Assembly: GCA_015143295.1 (NCBI GenBank)
Contig: CM026562.1
Span: 10,568,041 to 10,632,040, forward strand
Length of the DNA stretch: 64,000 nt
Origin: Tetracentron sinense
Lineage: Eukaryota; Streptophyta; Magnoliopsida; Trochodendrales; Trochodendraceae
Direction: 5' to 3'
In this document: positions 39,201 to 45,158 of the stretch, piece after piece
Numbering within the stretch: the stretch's first letter is position 1
Layout of the letters: every line of letters starts with the position of its first letter
Program-made: the position numbers and the translations under genes
The notes under the pieces: generated by a model
What the model was told of the DNA's origin: nothing
Databases searched by the model: none
The model's input: the letters and a program-made list of their open reading frames with translations, nothing else

Positions 39201-40246
39201 AGAAAGTTTCCTGAGAAATGAGCTTCCTGGGAAGCAAGCATCCCATCTTTTACATAGCTTCCCTGCAATATAGACCCAATTCACTCAATTGATGGATTCA
39301 ACAGCCGTGTGTGTGTGTGGGGGGGGGGGGGGGGGGGGGGGTCTTAAAACATTCCATGAACCATTAAAAACAATCCCATTCTCTTAGTAGATCTTTGATA
39401 CATATTCTCAATCCTGTCATTATTTACTTGGACAAGGGCAAAGGCTTCAAAGTTCTCCCAAGTACAATTAGTTATAAGAGCTTTCCTGACTTTCATGAAG
39501 ATCACAATCTCTCGACATACACTATAATAATGATCTTCCTTGCTATAAGCCTATAACAACAACAACACTTCCAAACAAGAACCTTTCTTGAAACTTATAA
39601 GAAAATACTAATAGAGAAGGTATCTTTAGAAATATCCAAAAAGGGAACTTCAAAAAACTCTTTGAGGTTTAATAAATAAGCTTTAGAACCCACAAGCATA
39701 TCCAGTACACTTTTATACACATATAATCCACACACACACACACACCCCCCAAACGCCTGCACGAAGCACAACCACACACCCGTACACACGCACAAAAAAG
39801 AGAACCTCACAACAGAGATGAACATTTAAGTGACTTAGGTAATTAGGTAACAGTTACATAATCCCAATATTAAAACATAGATAAATGGTGACCGGGGAAG
39901 GTGGTTGTGAATAAAATCGTAGGTATACAATAATGCAGAAACCTTCCTACTACAGAACAACAGCCAAAGGGAAATGTTATTCAATGTAATAAAATTTAAA
40001 CTCCATGTAGCATTCAAAATTATGTACCACCATATGGCTGAATAAACTGATTCAACTCACAATTCTTGGATTCATAGTAGTTCATACAAAAGCACAGTAT
40101 GTATCATTATATATTAGACTCTCAAATTTTAAGCAACTCTTTCGGCAACAACTGAATTAAGTCAAATTCACACACTCATTTCTTCAGATGGGCGGAAGAA
40201 GCATACCTGCTAGAGCCAAACTCGCGATACGCTCACTGGTCTTCAT
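12828..40246 (-). CDS. SPP: Signal peptide peptidase, 11 coding exons
   Basis: This is an intramembrane aspartyl protease of the ER that cleaves leftover signal peptides within the membrane. Exons (minus strand): 40246-40207, 37492-37377, 37270-37119, 36998-36913, 33537-33410, 28189-28139, 25834-25748, 25561-25492, 24188-24052, 23789-23712, 12920-12828. They sum to 1038 nt, 345 residues plus stop, with every junction in phase and GT-AG. The Arabidopsis protein is almost the same length. Catalytic aspartates are D198 in VYDIFWVF (exon 7) and D239 in LGLGDIVIPG (exon 8); the PAL motif opens exon 10 (residue 290). Hydrophobic stretches throughout fit nine membrane spans. The protein ends SSKKVD, a KKxx ER-retrieval signal. 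The start is the ATG at 40246, giving MKTSERIASLALAG. No frame break is seen, so the gene looks functional. Introns total about 26.4 kb and hold most of the mobile DNA of the window; the last one is 10.8 kb. Confidence 0.96.
13927..14344 (+). repeat. LTR of small retroelement, second copy
   Basis: It runs from TAATGCAGCCC, directly after the purine tract GGGAAGGAG, to GCTGTTCA. A Met-type primer site TGGTATCAGAT follows at 14350-14360. It includes a TATATAAG-like box near 14083. Confidence 0.65.
15097..15600 (+). repeat. LTR of small retroelement, third copy
   Basis: It is preceded by the purine tract GAGGGGAGGAGG and followed at 15605 by TGGTATCAGAGC. It is longer than the copy at 13927 because a segment around TTGAGAGTTAAATG is duplicated (15354-15480). 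Confidence 0.65.
15923..16725. mobile_element. 803-bp hAT element with GCCCTGCC repeats
   Basis: The ends TAGGGCTGTCAAA and (reverse strand) TAGGGTTGTCAAA are inverted repeats. A perfect 8-bp duplication TTCACAAC flanks it (15915-15922 and 16726-16733). Subterminal GC-rich GGCCCTGCC/GGGCTAGGGC repeats surround an AT-rich core. No transposase is present. It is inserted in the internal part of the LTR array. Confidence 0.88.
17756..19232 (-). mobile_element. Inverted copy of the small LTR retroelement
   Basis: This is the reverse complement of the array units: an LTR part (17756-17830), an internal part (about 17830-18520) and a second LTR part (about 18900-19232), including the reversed CTACCACATATGGGTCC box. 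The 364-bp MITE at 18529-18892 interrupts it. With 13.0-17.7 kb it forms a multi-kilobase inverted repeat in SPP intron 10. Confidence 0.65.
18529..18892. mobile_element. 364-bp MITE with AAGCGAGAAGCG repeats, copy A
   Basis: The inverted ends CATAGTTACCAGAGCG and CATAGTTGCAGGGAAGC are flanked by the perfect 8-bp duplication AATGCAAT (18521-18528 and 18893-18900). Purine-rich GAGAAGCG repeats fill the left end. A second copy is at 38895-39272. Confidence 0.85.
19349..19980 (-). mobile_element. Ty3-gypsy LTR fragment with CGATCG palindrome patch
   Basis: Related to the LTRs at 57983-63474: shared segments include AAACCTAGGTTATTACTAAG, the AAGGGTGTACTAACCT block, the ACTTTTGACTC segment and ACTCGTCATTCAAAG. 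Between the shared blocks, 19688-19840 holds five or six imperfect copies of TACGATCGATCGTA. The strand is given by comparison with the LTR whose element is minus-oriented. Confidence 0.65.
20112..22000. mobile_element. hAT-like element, host of a second insertion
   Basis: The ends CAAGGTTGTTAAATTG and (reverse strand) TATGGTTGTTAAATCG are inverted. The flanks GTAAAAAC (20104-20111) and GAAAAAAC (22001-22008) match in 7 of 8 bases. AATCGTAAATC/GATTTGAATC repeats fill both subterminal parts. It contains the element at 20409-21539; without it the element is about 750 bp. Confidence 0.65.
20409..21539. mobile_element. Nested 1131-bp hAT-like element, GCGTCGCC family
   Basis: The ends CATAGTTGTTAATGGCG and (reverse strand) CATAGTTGTGAAGGCG are inverted repeats. 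The flanks GTAAACTT and GTAAACTC form an 8-bp duplication with one change. The subterminal GTCGCCTAGGCGAC palindrome is shared with the element at 35407-36785. An internal second start-like block at 20820-20850 suggests another nested insertion. Confidence 0.75.
22200..23520 (-). pseudogene. LINE reverse transcriptase fragment, interrupted
   Basis: On the minus strand, 23510-23400 reads SKLEGAHTLGDFRPISLV, the opening of a plant LINE reverse transcriptase. Then 23344-23140 gives GRQIVDGILIANE and DMEKAYDYVNWEFLD, and after the insert 22300-22220 gives GNLLSPFLFIMLSEAFSKML. Stops and frame changes break it. It lies in SPP intron 10. Confidence 0.75.
22318..23117. mobile_element. Mutator-like non-autonomous element in the LINE
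   Basis: TGATTAGGAC (22308-22317) is repeated at 23118-23127, a 9-10 bp duplication as made by Mutator-like elements. The termini contain GTAACCTAGGCA and its inverse TGCCTAGGTAAC. Its 800 bp interrupt the LINE reading frame and include a CA/TA microsatellite (22471-22519). Confidence 0.65.
23712..23789 (-). CDS. SPP: SPP exon 10 (PAL motif)
   Basis: Encodes PALLYIVPAVIGSLAVHC to GEVKP (residues 290-315). The donor is GTTTGT, a weaker plant donor. If it is not used, the frame stays open for 19 residues and stops at 23652-23654. Confidence 0.94.
24052..24188 (-). CDS. SPP: SPP exon 9
   Basis: Encodes residues 244-289, IFVALALRFDVSRGKKNQ to MNWFQAAQ. The acceptor is GTTCAG and the donor GTAATT. 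Intron 8 upstream contains a 182-bp tandem duplication (24257-24620). Confidence 0.95.
24257..24620. repeat. 182-bp tandem duplication in SPP intron 8
   Basis: CAATAACAAAGATTGTTGA starts at 24257 and again at 24439. The following 180 bp are repeated with scattered substitutions. Confidence 0.85.
25492..25561 (-). CDS. SPP: SPP exon 8 (GxGD motif)
   Basis: Encodes LLFPTADSARPFSMLGLG then DIVIP (residues 221-243) and the first base of Gly244. GLGD supplies catalytic D239. The acceptor is CTGCAG and the donor GTAAAA. Confidence 0.96.
25748..25834 (-). CDS. SPP: SPP exon 7 (first catalytic Asp)
   Basis: Encodes residues 192-220, AGLFVYDIFWVFFTPVMV to FDAPIK. The YD motif gives catalytic D198. 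The acceptor is TTCCAG and the donor GTTGGT. Intron 7 is 186 nt. Confidence 0.96.
25976..26218. mobile_element. 243-bp foldback MITE in SPP intron 6
   Basis: The two arms of about 115 bp are near-perfect inverted repeats, from GGCGTTTGGATTG to CAATCCAAACGCC, meeting at the GAGAATACG/CGTATTCTC centre. ATAAG occurs directly on both sides (25971-25975 and 26219-26223), a possible short target duplication. Confidence 0.8.
26219..28138. other. Unexplained part of SPP intron 6, with a long open frame
   Basis: 26605-27120 (+) is open for 171 codons, and the opposite strand is also open in parts (26493-26714 and 26844-27074). The deduced proteins resemble nothing I know. The base composition around 26490-26900 is less AT-rich than the neighbourhood, so an organellar insert is possible but not shown. 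27130-28138 shows nothing recognisable. Confidence 0.35.
28139..28189 (-). CDS. SPP: SPP exon 6 (51 nt)
   Basis: Encodes GIEMLSLGSFKTGAILL (residues 175-191), a conserved SPP segment. The acceptor is TTTTTCAG and the donor GTAAGAAC. It is too short for ORF scanning and was found from the protein order. Confidence 0.94.
28543..29244. mobile_element. 702-bp hAT-like MITE with GAGTCGACTCG repeats
   Basis: The left end CACTACAAAATCTCGG and right end GTTTTTGAACTATG are degenerate inverted repeats. The flanks GAAAAAAA (28535-28542) and GAAAAAAG (29245-29252) match in 7 of 8. Multiple GAGTCGACTCG/ACTTGAGT motifs are subterminal. It lies in SPP intron 5. Confidence 0.6.
29861..30362. mobile_element. 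502-bp hAT MITE with AGGC-rich ends
   Basis: The ends CAGTGTTTTAAAAAGCGT and (reverse strand) CAATGTTTTAAAACGTG are flanked by the perfect duplication CTTTAAAG (29853-29860 and 30363-30370). The interior holds an AT/GT/CT microsatellite (30107-30203). It lies in SPP intron 5. Confidence 0.85.
30487..30790. repeat. 152-bp tandem duplication spanning a hAT junction
   Basis: AAGGATGGTCAGTCCC begins at 30491 and again at 30643. Both copies contain GATCCTTG plus the first 30-40 bp of the hAT element that is complete from 30751. The duplicated unit therefore includes the insertion site and the element end. Confidence 0.75.
30751..31335. mobile_element. 585-bp hAT MITE rich in CCGAAACCGTTACGTAA
   Basis: The ends CATGGTTTAAA and (reverse strand) CAGGGTTTAAA are inverted. 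The perfect 8-bp duplication GATCCTTG lies at 30743-30750 and 31336-31343. Repeated inverted GAAACCGTTACGTAAC motifs fill both ends. Confidence 0.85.
31344..32170 (+). pseudogene. LINE ORF2 C-terminal fragment
   Basis: The frame reads LREMDLALLGKWLWIF near 31346 and, downstream, RYLLCMAEEESMDHLLVFC near 31835, the zinc-binding region that ends plant LINE reverse transcriptases. Several stops and shifts occur. It follows the hAT element in SPP intron 5. Confidence 0.7.
32171..33409. other. Remaining SPP intron 5 sequence
   Basis: No domain or repeat with readable boundaries was found. A short similar pair (near 32480 and 32560, around TTATAAATATC) suggests a local duplication. Confidence 0.5.
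33410..33537 (-). CDS. SPP: SPP exon 5
   Basis: Encodes residues 132-174, SVEVEFTKSQIIAGIPGT onward to NNILGLAFCIQ. The acceptor is ACACAG and the donor GTTTGA. Intron 5 is 5220 nt. Confidence 0.94.
33965..34151 (-). pseudogene. LINE 3' fragment, minus strand
   Basis: Minus-strand reading gives GEGHILWKMLSLAVCWGHLE and then SLWSWAVPLKDFLD, resembling the extreme C-terminus of plant LINE ORF2. It lies head to head with the next LINE fragment. Confidence 0.5.
34186..35055 (+). pseudogene. LINE ORF2 C-terminal fragment with A-rich tail
   Basis: Open from about 34278 to 34751. It includes SKVSFFMWLAVLDKILTLDN and RCYLCLMEEESVDHLLMNC, the zf-RVT Cys/His pattern, followed after a stop by NRRVFDNSF and then an A run at 35044-35055, as expected at a LINE 3' end. 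5'-truncated. It lies in SPP intron 4. Confidence 0.75.
35407..36785. mobile_element. 1379-bp hAT element, GGCGTCGCCTAGGCGAC family
   Basis: The ends CAGTGTAGTTAAGG and (reverse strand) CAGTGTAGTCAAGG sit inside a perfect 8-bp duplication ACATCAAT (35399-35406 and 36786-36793). Palindromic GTCGCCTAGGCGAC motifs lie near both ends. No transposase is seen. The interior contains repeated GTGTGTGCTG-TCACTCTG blocks (36150-36330). It lies in SPP intron 4. Confidence 0.88.
36913..36998 (-). CDS. SPP: SPP exon 4
   Basis: Encodes SATLLPAIDRFLPKRW up to LPYFR (residues 103-131) and one base of Ser132. The acceptor is TACAG and the donor GTATGTG. Intron 4 (3375 nt) holds a 1.4-kb hAT element and LINE debris. 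Confidence 0.93.
37119..37270 (-). CDS. SPP: SPP exon 3
   Basis: Encodes residues 53-102 (ETMSNEHAMRFPLVGSAM and two membrane segments) and two bases of Ser103. The acceptor is GTGCAG and the donor GTATGT. Intron 3 is 120 nt. Confidence 0.95.
37377..37492 (-). CDS. SPP: SPP exon 2
   Basis: Encodes residues 14-52, GLTLAPLVVKVDPN onward to RSVKPTPPS. The acceptor is TTGCAG and the donor GTAAGT. Intron 2 is 106 nt. Confidence 0.95.
37641..38192. mobile_element. Related TAGGCG-type MITE, decayed, with 145-bp internal duplication
   Basis: The ends GTAGTCAAAGCGTCCA and (reverse strand) GTAGCCAAAGCATCCA are inverted and carry CCTAGGCG-like motifs as at 35407. AGGCGACCAAAATTTAC starts at 37704 and 37849, a tandem duplication of about 145 bp. 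No clean target duplication was found. It lies in SPP intron 1. Confidence 0.6.
38895..39272. mobile_element. 378-bp MITE with AAGCGAGAAGCG repeats, copy B
   Basis: Same family as 18529-18892: it starts CATAGTTACCAAAGTGAGAA and ends CATAGCTTCCCTGCAATATA. A perfect 8-bp duplication GACCCAAT lies at 38887-38894 and 39273-39280. It lies in SPP intron 1. Confidence 0.85.
39319..39341 (+). repeat. Poly-G run (23 G) after a GT microsatellite
   Basis: An uninterrupted G tract preceded by (GT)n at 39307-39318, in SPP intron 1. Its exact length is likely unreliable in assembly. Confidence 0.8.
40207..40246 (-). CDS. SPP: SPP exon 1
   Basis: Encodes MKTSERIASLALA and the first base of Gly14. The donor is GTATGC. 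Intron 1 (2714 nt) contains two MITEs (37641-38192 and 38895-39272) and a poly-G run. Confidence 0.93.
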
Positions 40247-40906
40247 TGTCGGCAACTCCTAATCAACACTACCAACTATAGCAGATTCACGAATACTCAA
40301 AGAAGCAAATTCTGCAAGGTTTGATGAAATTGCATACGAAGAGACTGCAATCTATGTTACTACCAGCAAAAATGGAATAACCAAAACGTATTCAAGAAAC
40401 AAATTGAAATCTTTTTCAGGAAGAGATCTTCCTCTCCCCGCCGATCAAGATCCTACAACAGAACATTCAAACCGTGAGGATCAAAAGGAAGATTCTTCAA
40501 ATAAATTTCTTGGAAATTGAAATGAAATCAATGAATACTACAAGAAGGAAATCTGAGCAAGAGATTTGGACCACGTTTTTCGATCTTCGATTAGGATTTA
40601 TTTCTTTCTAATTATTAAAAAATAAAAATACCATGGGAGAAGGAAAAAAAAAACTAGGGTTTCTATTGGCGGTTGAATCCTAGAGAGAGAGAGAGATTGG
40701 CGTACCTGAGAAGAAGAGAGAGAGAGAGATTGATCTCTGGAAACTGTTCGCTTTTTCTACAGATCGGAGAAGTAGAATTGGGAATCGAAGAAATAAGAAA
40801 TGGTAGGGTTTTTCTGAACCGGGGAGTTATTGCGTTGTTTGCAGTTACTGTTTTTGGAGTAATTAATTTAGAGGAGTGCTAACGTTACGGTCAAAGAACA
40901 TTCCAC
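40247..40906 (-). promoter_or_regulatory. SPP 5' UTR and proximal promoter, with a candidate UTR intron
   Basis: Upstream of the ATG the minus strand has CT-rich tracts (complement of 40681-40732) typical of plant transcription starts. A donor CTCAG-GTACGC at 40706/40705 and an acceptor TGTTGTAG-GATC at 40453/40452 would define a 253-nt intron in the 5' UTR. Splice signals only; no transcript support. Confidence 0.45.
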
Positions 40907-41200
40907 CTCGTCCCTTGCAAGGCACGTTTAAAAAGTAGATTTTTTTAAAAAAAAAATATAAATTGCCAGGTTTATTTTCCGGTCATCCACTCTCCGGTAA
41001 TTTTTACTACTAGCAACTACCCCGTGCAATGCACAGGAGAGACAAAAAAAAGAAAGAGAATAAACAGTTTTAAATCATTTTTTATTTTGTTGCAAAACAA
41101 AGATAAAGATATGAATTTCATAGGCTTAATTTAGCTGCATCCCTATCAACTAATATAAGTTAACCAATGGATCTACCATTGACAGATTACCAAAATATAT

Positions 41201-41377
41201 AGGACTTTGCTGCTGAGACTCATTAGGGCTGAGACCCATTAGGGCTGAGACCATGCTCTTAGAGCATTGGATTTCAAGTGGGGCTCATTTTACATGGTAG
41301 GCCCCACCTGAAATTCCATGCTCTTAAAGCATGGTCTCGGTAGTCTTAGCCCTAAAGGGGTCTAAGAAGCTTTATCC
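41201..41377. mobile_element. 177-bp hairpin MITE, family 1 copy B
   Basis: This is the reverse complement of the element at 4911-5071, with an extra TTAGGGCTGAGACCCA block at the left. The perfect 8-bp duplication AAATATAT lies at 41193-41200 and 41378-41385. Confidence 0.85.
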
Positions 41378-42076
41378 AAATATATATCCAATATTTCACC
41401 AACATATCTAAAGGCCGGGACAATAATAATTAAAATTTTAAAAGCAAGATTTCAACAATAAATAAAAGTACACATAGTTCCTGCAACCTTTTTTCTTGCT
41501 CATAGTTCTGCAGCTGTGCTACTCCATTTCCATCACATGTAAATATTGGAAAAATACCCATTGAATAGAAAGAAAATTTACAGTATATAGTTTCATAAAG
41601 GTCACCCAAAAAGAGAATCTTAACAATGCTACGGCATATAGAAATTCACAAACAATGAAATTCTGAAAATTCCACCTTTTTTTTTGTTGCTGCTGAAATT
41701 TCCACTTATAACCTACCAGAGCATTACAAATACGAAAAATTATCATTGAGCAGCACCAATCATCGACGCATAAAGTCAGAGAAAAGTGAAGGTAAATCAT
41801 CCTAGACAAGAATAAAACAAATCTTGATAATGCAACAGGAAATCCGCTGATTGAAGAGAATAACAGTCAATATGTGACACTCAAACCAGCTGCTTAACAT
41901 AAGAAGAAAACAAACAACTTTTAGGTATCATGCAAAAATTTTATTCTCCCTTACTCTGGATATCTAAAGAGATGAAGAAGTGTTGTAGACTCACATTGTA
42001 TATATGAACTCTTCATCTTTTATCACTGGAAAAAACAAATAGATTTTTGCTTCTTCTTCTTATATAGACACTCATC
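41378..42076. other. Gene-free stretch upstream of SPP
   Basis: AT-rich. No domain was recognised on either strand. Confidence 0.5.
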
Positions 42077-42187
42077 TCAGTAGAGACTTGGGAGCAACTG
42101 GTCATATGCCTGTAATAGCATAGCCTCATCTGGCATATACTTGAGAATCATGTCCGCCTTTTCGTCTTGATAATCCCTTAGGCCAAA
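42077..42187 (-). other. Unidentified exon-like reading frame
   Basis: Minus strand reads [20 protein letters not shown] and then [15 protein letters not shown] plus stop. The amino-acid composition is protein-like (charged, amphipathic), unlike the surrounding AT-rich frames. I do not recognise the family. It could be a last exon or a retrocopy scrap. Confidence 0.3.
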
Positions 42188-42445
42188 ATTATATCTCCTT
42201 CAGCAGCGATACAGAATTTTTTTGTGCATCTTCCCTCGTATGTTGAAAAATAAAGTCTTAAGTGAGAGAAGCCTGTAACTCTTTAAATGCCAAAGAATCA
42301 TTTATCAAACGAATGATAAGAGAAGAAAAGGTATGCAAAAAAATATAATTCTTAACTGAGAAAAAATAAATTACAATTGCAATAGAAAACTTCAAAAGAA
42401 AGAAGCAACAATCACTTATACATCCAACCAAACCACACAACAAAA

Positions 42446-42600
42446 GACGTGGTGCTCGATGTCATCCATTTGCTCCCTGAACCTCGACCATCACCACCAT
42501 GTCCAAGAACACCTGATGCAGCTCCAGAAAGCTCTTTATCTATCTCCTTTGTTGCGTCGTGCTTGTCCAGTATCTCCAGCACCTTCCCTTTCTCGGTCTT
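42446..42600 (-). pseudogene. Broken syntaxin (SYP1-type Qa-SNARE) fragment
   Basis: Minus strand reads TEKGKVLEILDKHDATKEID and then, after a one-base shift, LELHQVFLDMVVMVEVQGAN, and after a further shift MDDIEHHV. This is the SNARE-domain stretch of plant plasma-membrane syntaxins (ELHQxFLDM, VExQG, DDIExHV). Two frameshifts within 155 bp and no membrane anchor mean it is not functional. No intron boundaries are visible, so it may be a retrocopy. Confidence 0.75.
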
Positions 42601-42944
42601 ATGGTAGTAATGGGATGTGCATGATCTTAGCTAGGAAGGGGAGATGGAGATTTTGCAGATGATCTTTCCAACTCGGACGCTTCGCTTCAATGGATGGATT
42701 CAACGGAAAGAGAGTGTGAAGGGGAAGATGAATGGGAACTGGGGAGGGAAAGAGCTAGAGTGGGTCTTTCTTCATTTTCCAAGCGCCGTAGAAAGAGGGA
42801 AGAGGGTTTAACTGTTTAAAGAGAGAGAAAGAGAGACGACTCATGGCGGATGAATAGTCTTTGCAATCCTCTCGGGGGATGAAACAAATGAGAGAAAAAA
42901 ATCAAAGGGGGGCACCTTATTTGCATAGCAAGGGAGGTTCAACT

Positions 42945-45141
42945 TAAAGGGGGATCCAGATAAAAATTTATGCGAAAGCTAGATCCCCTAGATCTTAACA
43001 CCATAAAAAGCATCAAAATTATCTAAGAGTTTTAGTCATATCGCCTCGGTAAATGTTTTTCACCGGTGAAGCTTAATCCACTCGAACCGTAAGAACTCTT
43101 TGTAGAGATTTCTCCGAAAAAATATTAGAAGCTCGATCCTTGTTCTTTGCTATCCCCACGAAGCTTTAGAATCTCCTTTGGAATTATAGAAGCAAGAGGA
43201 ATAAAATGGATTAATGGTGTAGACCTTCTATCACCAATAATCCTAAGGTTCAAAACCCTAGATTTGCAAAACCCAACTAGGACCACCAATATAGCTCATG
43301 AAAATCCCTAGGGGTCTCCCGTAGGGCTTACGGTTTGGAGAGAGAGAGGAGAGGAGAGAAAAAATTCTGGAGAATTCTACTTAATGGTCTAGGGTGTTGG
43401 GGTATTTGTAGACTAGGATCTTATCCTAATCCTACTCTAACTTGATCTTATCTAGTAGGATTTATTAATTAACAATAACTCTTATTATTAATTAAATAAA
43501 CTCCTACTTAATCTATAACTACTTCAGTTATAGTAATCCTATTAATTAAAGAGTCCCTATTATAAGAGGATTCTTTAATAAAAAGGGATAAGTCAACATC
43601 CTACACCAAAGTAGGAAACCTAGTCAAATTAGGAATCCACAAGGGGGGGCGTGAGCTTCTATGGGGCGTGGGATTTGAGGAGTTAAAACTCCTTATTGTA
43701 ATCTAATTACAATAACATCTTAATCCTAATTGCAATCCAACACTTGGATTTTAATTCCATAATAAAAGGAATTATATTTCAATAATTATTCAATTAAACA
43801 AATCCTAATCCAATTAGGATTCCTCAAGTGGGCGCCCCACCTTAGGGTTTAAACTCATGGACTTTGGCCCATATTAAAGGTCTATTTTAATGGGTTTATG
43901 GATATGGGTCAAACCCATTTCCCCTTTAATTATGTTAAATAATCCCTTAGTTTAAATTAACAATTAATTTAAACAATAGATTAACTATTATTCTATTTAA
44001 TTAAATGATTAACTTTTAATCACTTAAAATAATTGATTAACTTTTAATAAATTATTGAGCTTGTATTTCTTATGTGAGCACCTCCACAAATTGCTTTGGG
44101 ACATTCTTACCCTGACTTATCCAATGTTATCTCATTGACCCTAAATGGGAATTACATCGGAATTGCAAGTGACGTGAGATATCTATGTTGCAATTGAATC
44201 CCAGTGTATGAACATTAACCATTATGGATCCCGCCACATGAACTTTGAAATTCGATTTATTCTTCCAAATACATTATCCCTAATGGGCCTTTGAGATTGA
44301 CATACTATATAACCCATAGCCCATTGCAAATCATCCGGGTTTCCAAGAGTTATGATTAAGCCATGAGAAACAATTTTTCATGAAAAACATTTTGAAAAAA
44401 TCCTTTTATAAGTATAATACCTTTTAATAAAAGTATATTTCAAAACTTATTTTGTTTTCAAAATCACATACGCAGGATTTAAACTTAATCAACTGTCTTA
44501 CCCGGAACTTGGATAATCTCTCAAATTAATGAGCATGAATTTCTTGTTTGAAATTTATCATGACTCAAACAACTTTCTGATTATCCAACTGTCACTGTAT
44601 TATATTCCCTAAGTTAGAAAAATACGTTGGTGAAATCAAAACAGTCAGATCACTGCCCAGTCATAGATGAACTCATCAGATCTAAGGATCATCGAAATCG
44701 TTCAATGTGAATGAGAGACCAACTATCTGATAGTATGTTTATGTAAAAGGTCTCTCATTGAATGCAATCAGTCAGTGTACATTTAAGCACCCATATGCTG
44801 ATGTGTAGTATCCACTACAATAATTGGAGATAGAACTACATCTCAACTATTGAGAACATCTTAGCATTCTGGCAGCCATATAAGTGAAGTGCCCAGCTTC
44901 ACCCACAACTATGACTATATAAGGAACCGGAAAGTTATATCTACCTGTGATAATCTAATCATAAAACTTTCCTACAATATATCCTATGGACCTTTATCGA
45001 TATCTCATATCGTATAGATCATCTTATGATCATGGTCAAATACTTATAATGAATACACAATAGATTAAGAAGAAGCATTTATTAATCAAATTAATAAGGT
45101 TCTAACAATCTAAATGACTTTTCTGGGTATCATGTCCAACA
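42945..45141 (-). repeat. Copia 3' LTR
   Basis: 2197 bp, direct repeat of 50890-53101. On the minus strand it starts TGTTGGACATG. The far terminus reads TAAAGGGGG on plus, where the partner has TGAAGGGGG, so one terminal base is mutated. Confidence 0.93.
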
Positions 45142-45158
45142 ATCTCTCACTTGCCCTA
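45142..45158 (-). other. Copia polypurine tract
   Basis: Minus-strand GGGCAAGTGAGAGAT directly precedes the 3' LTR, the usual place of second-strand priming. Confidence 0.6.
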
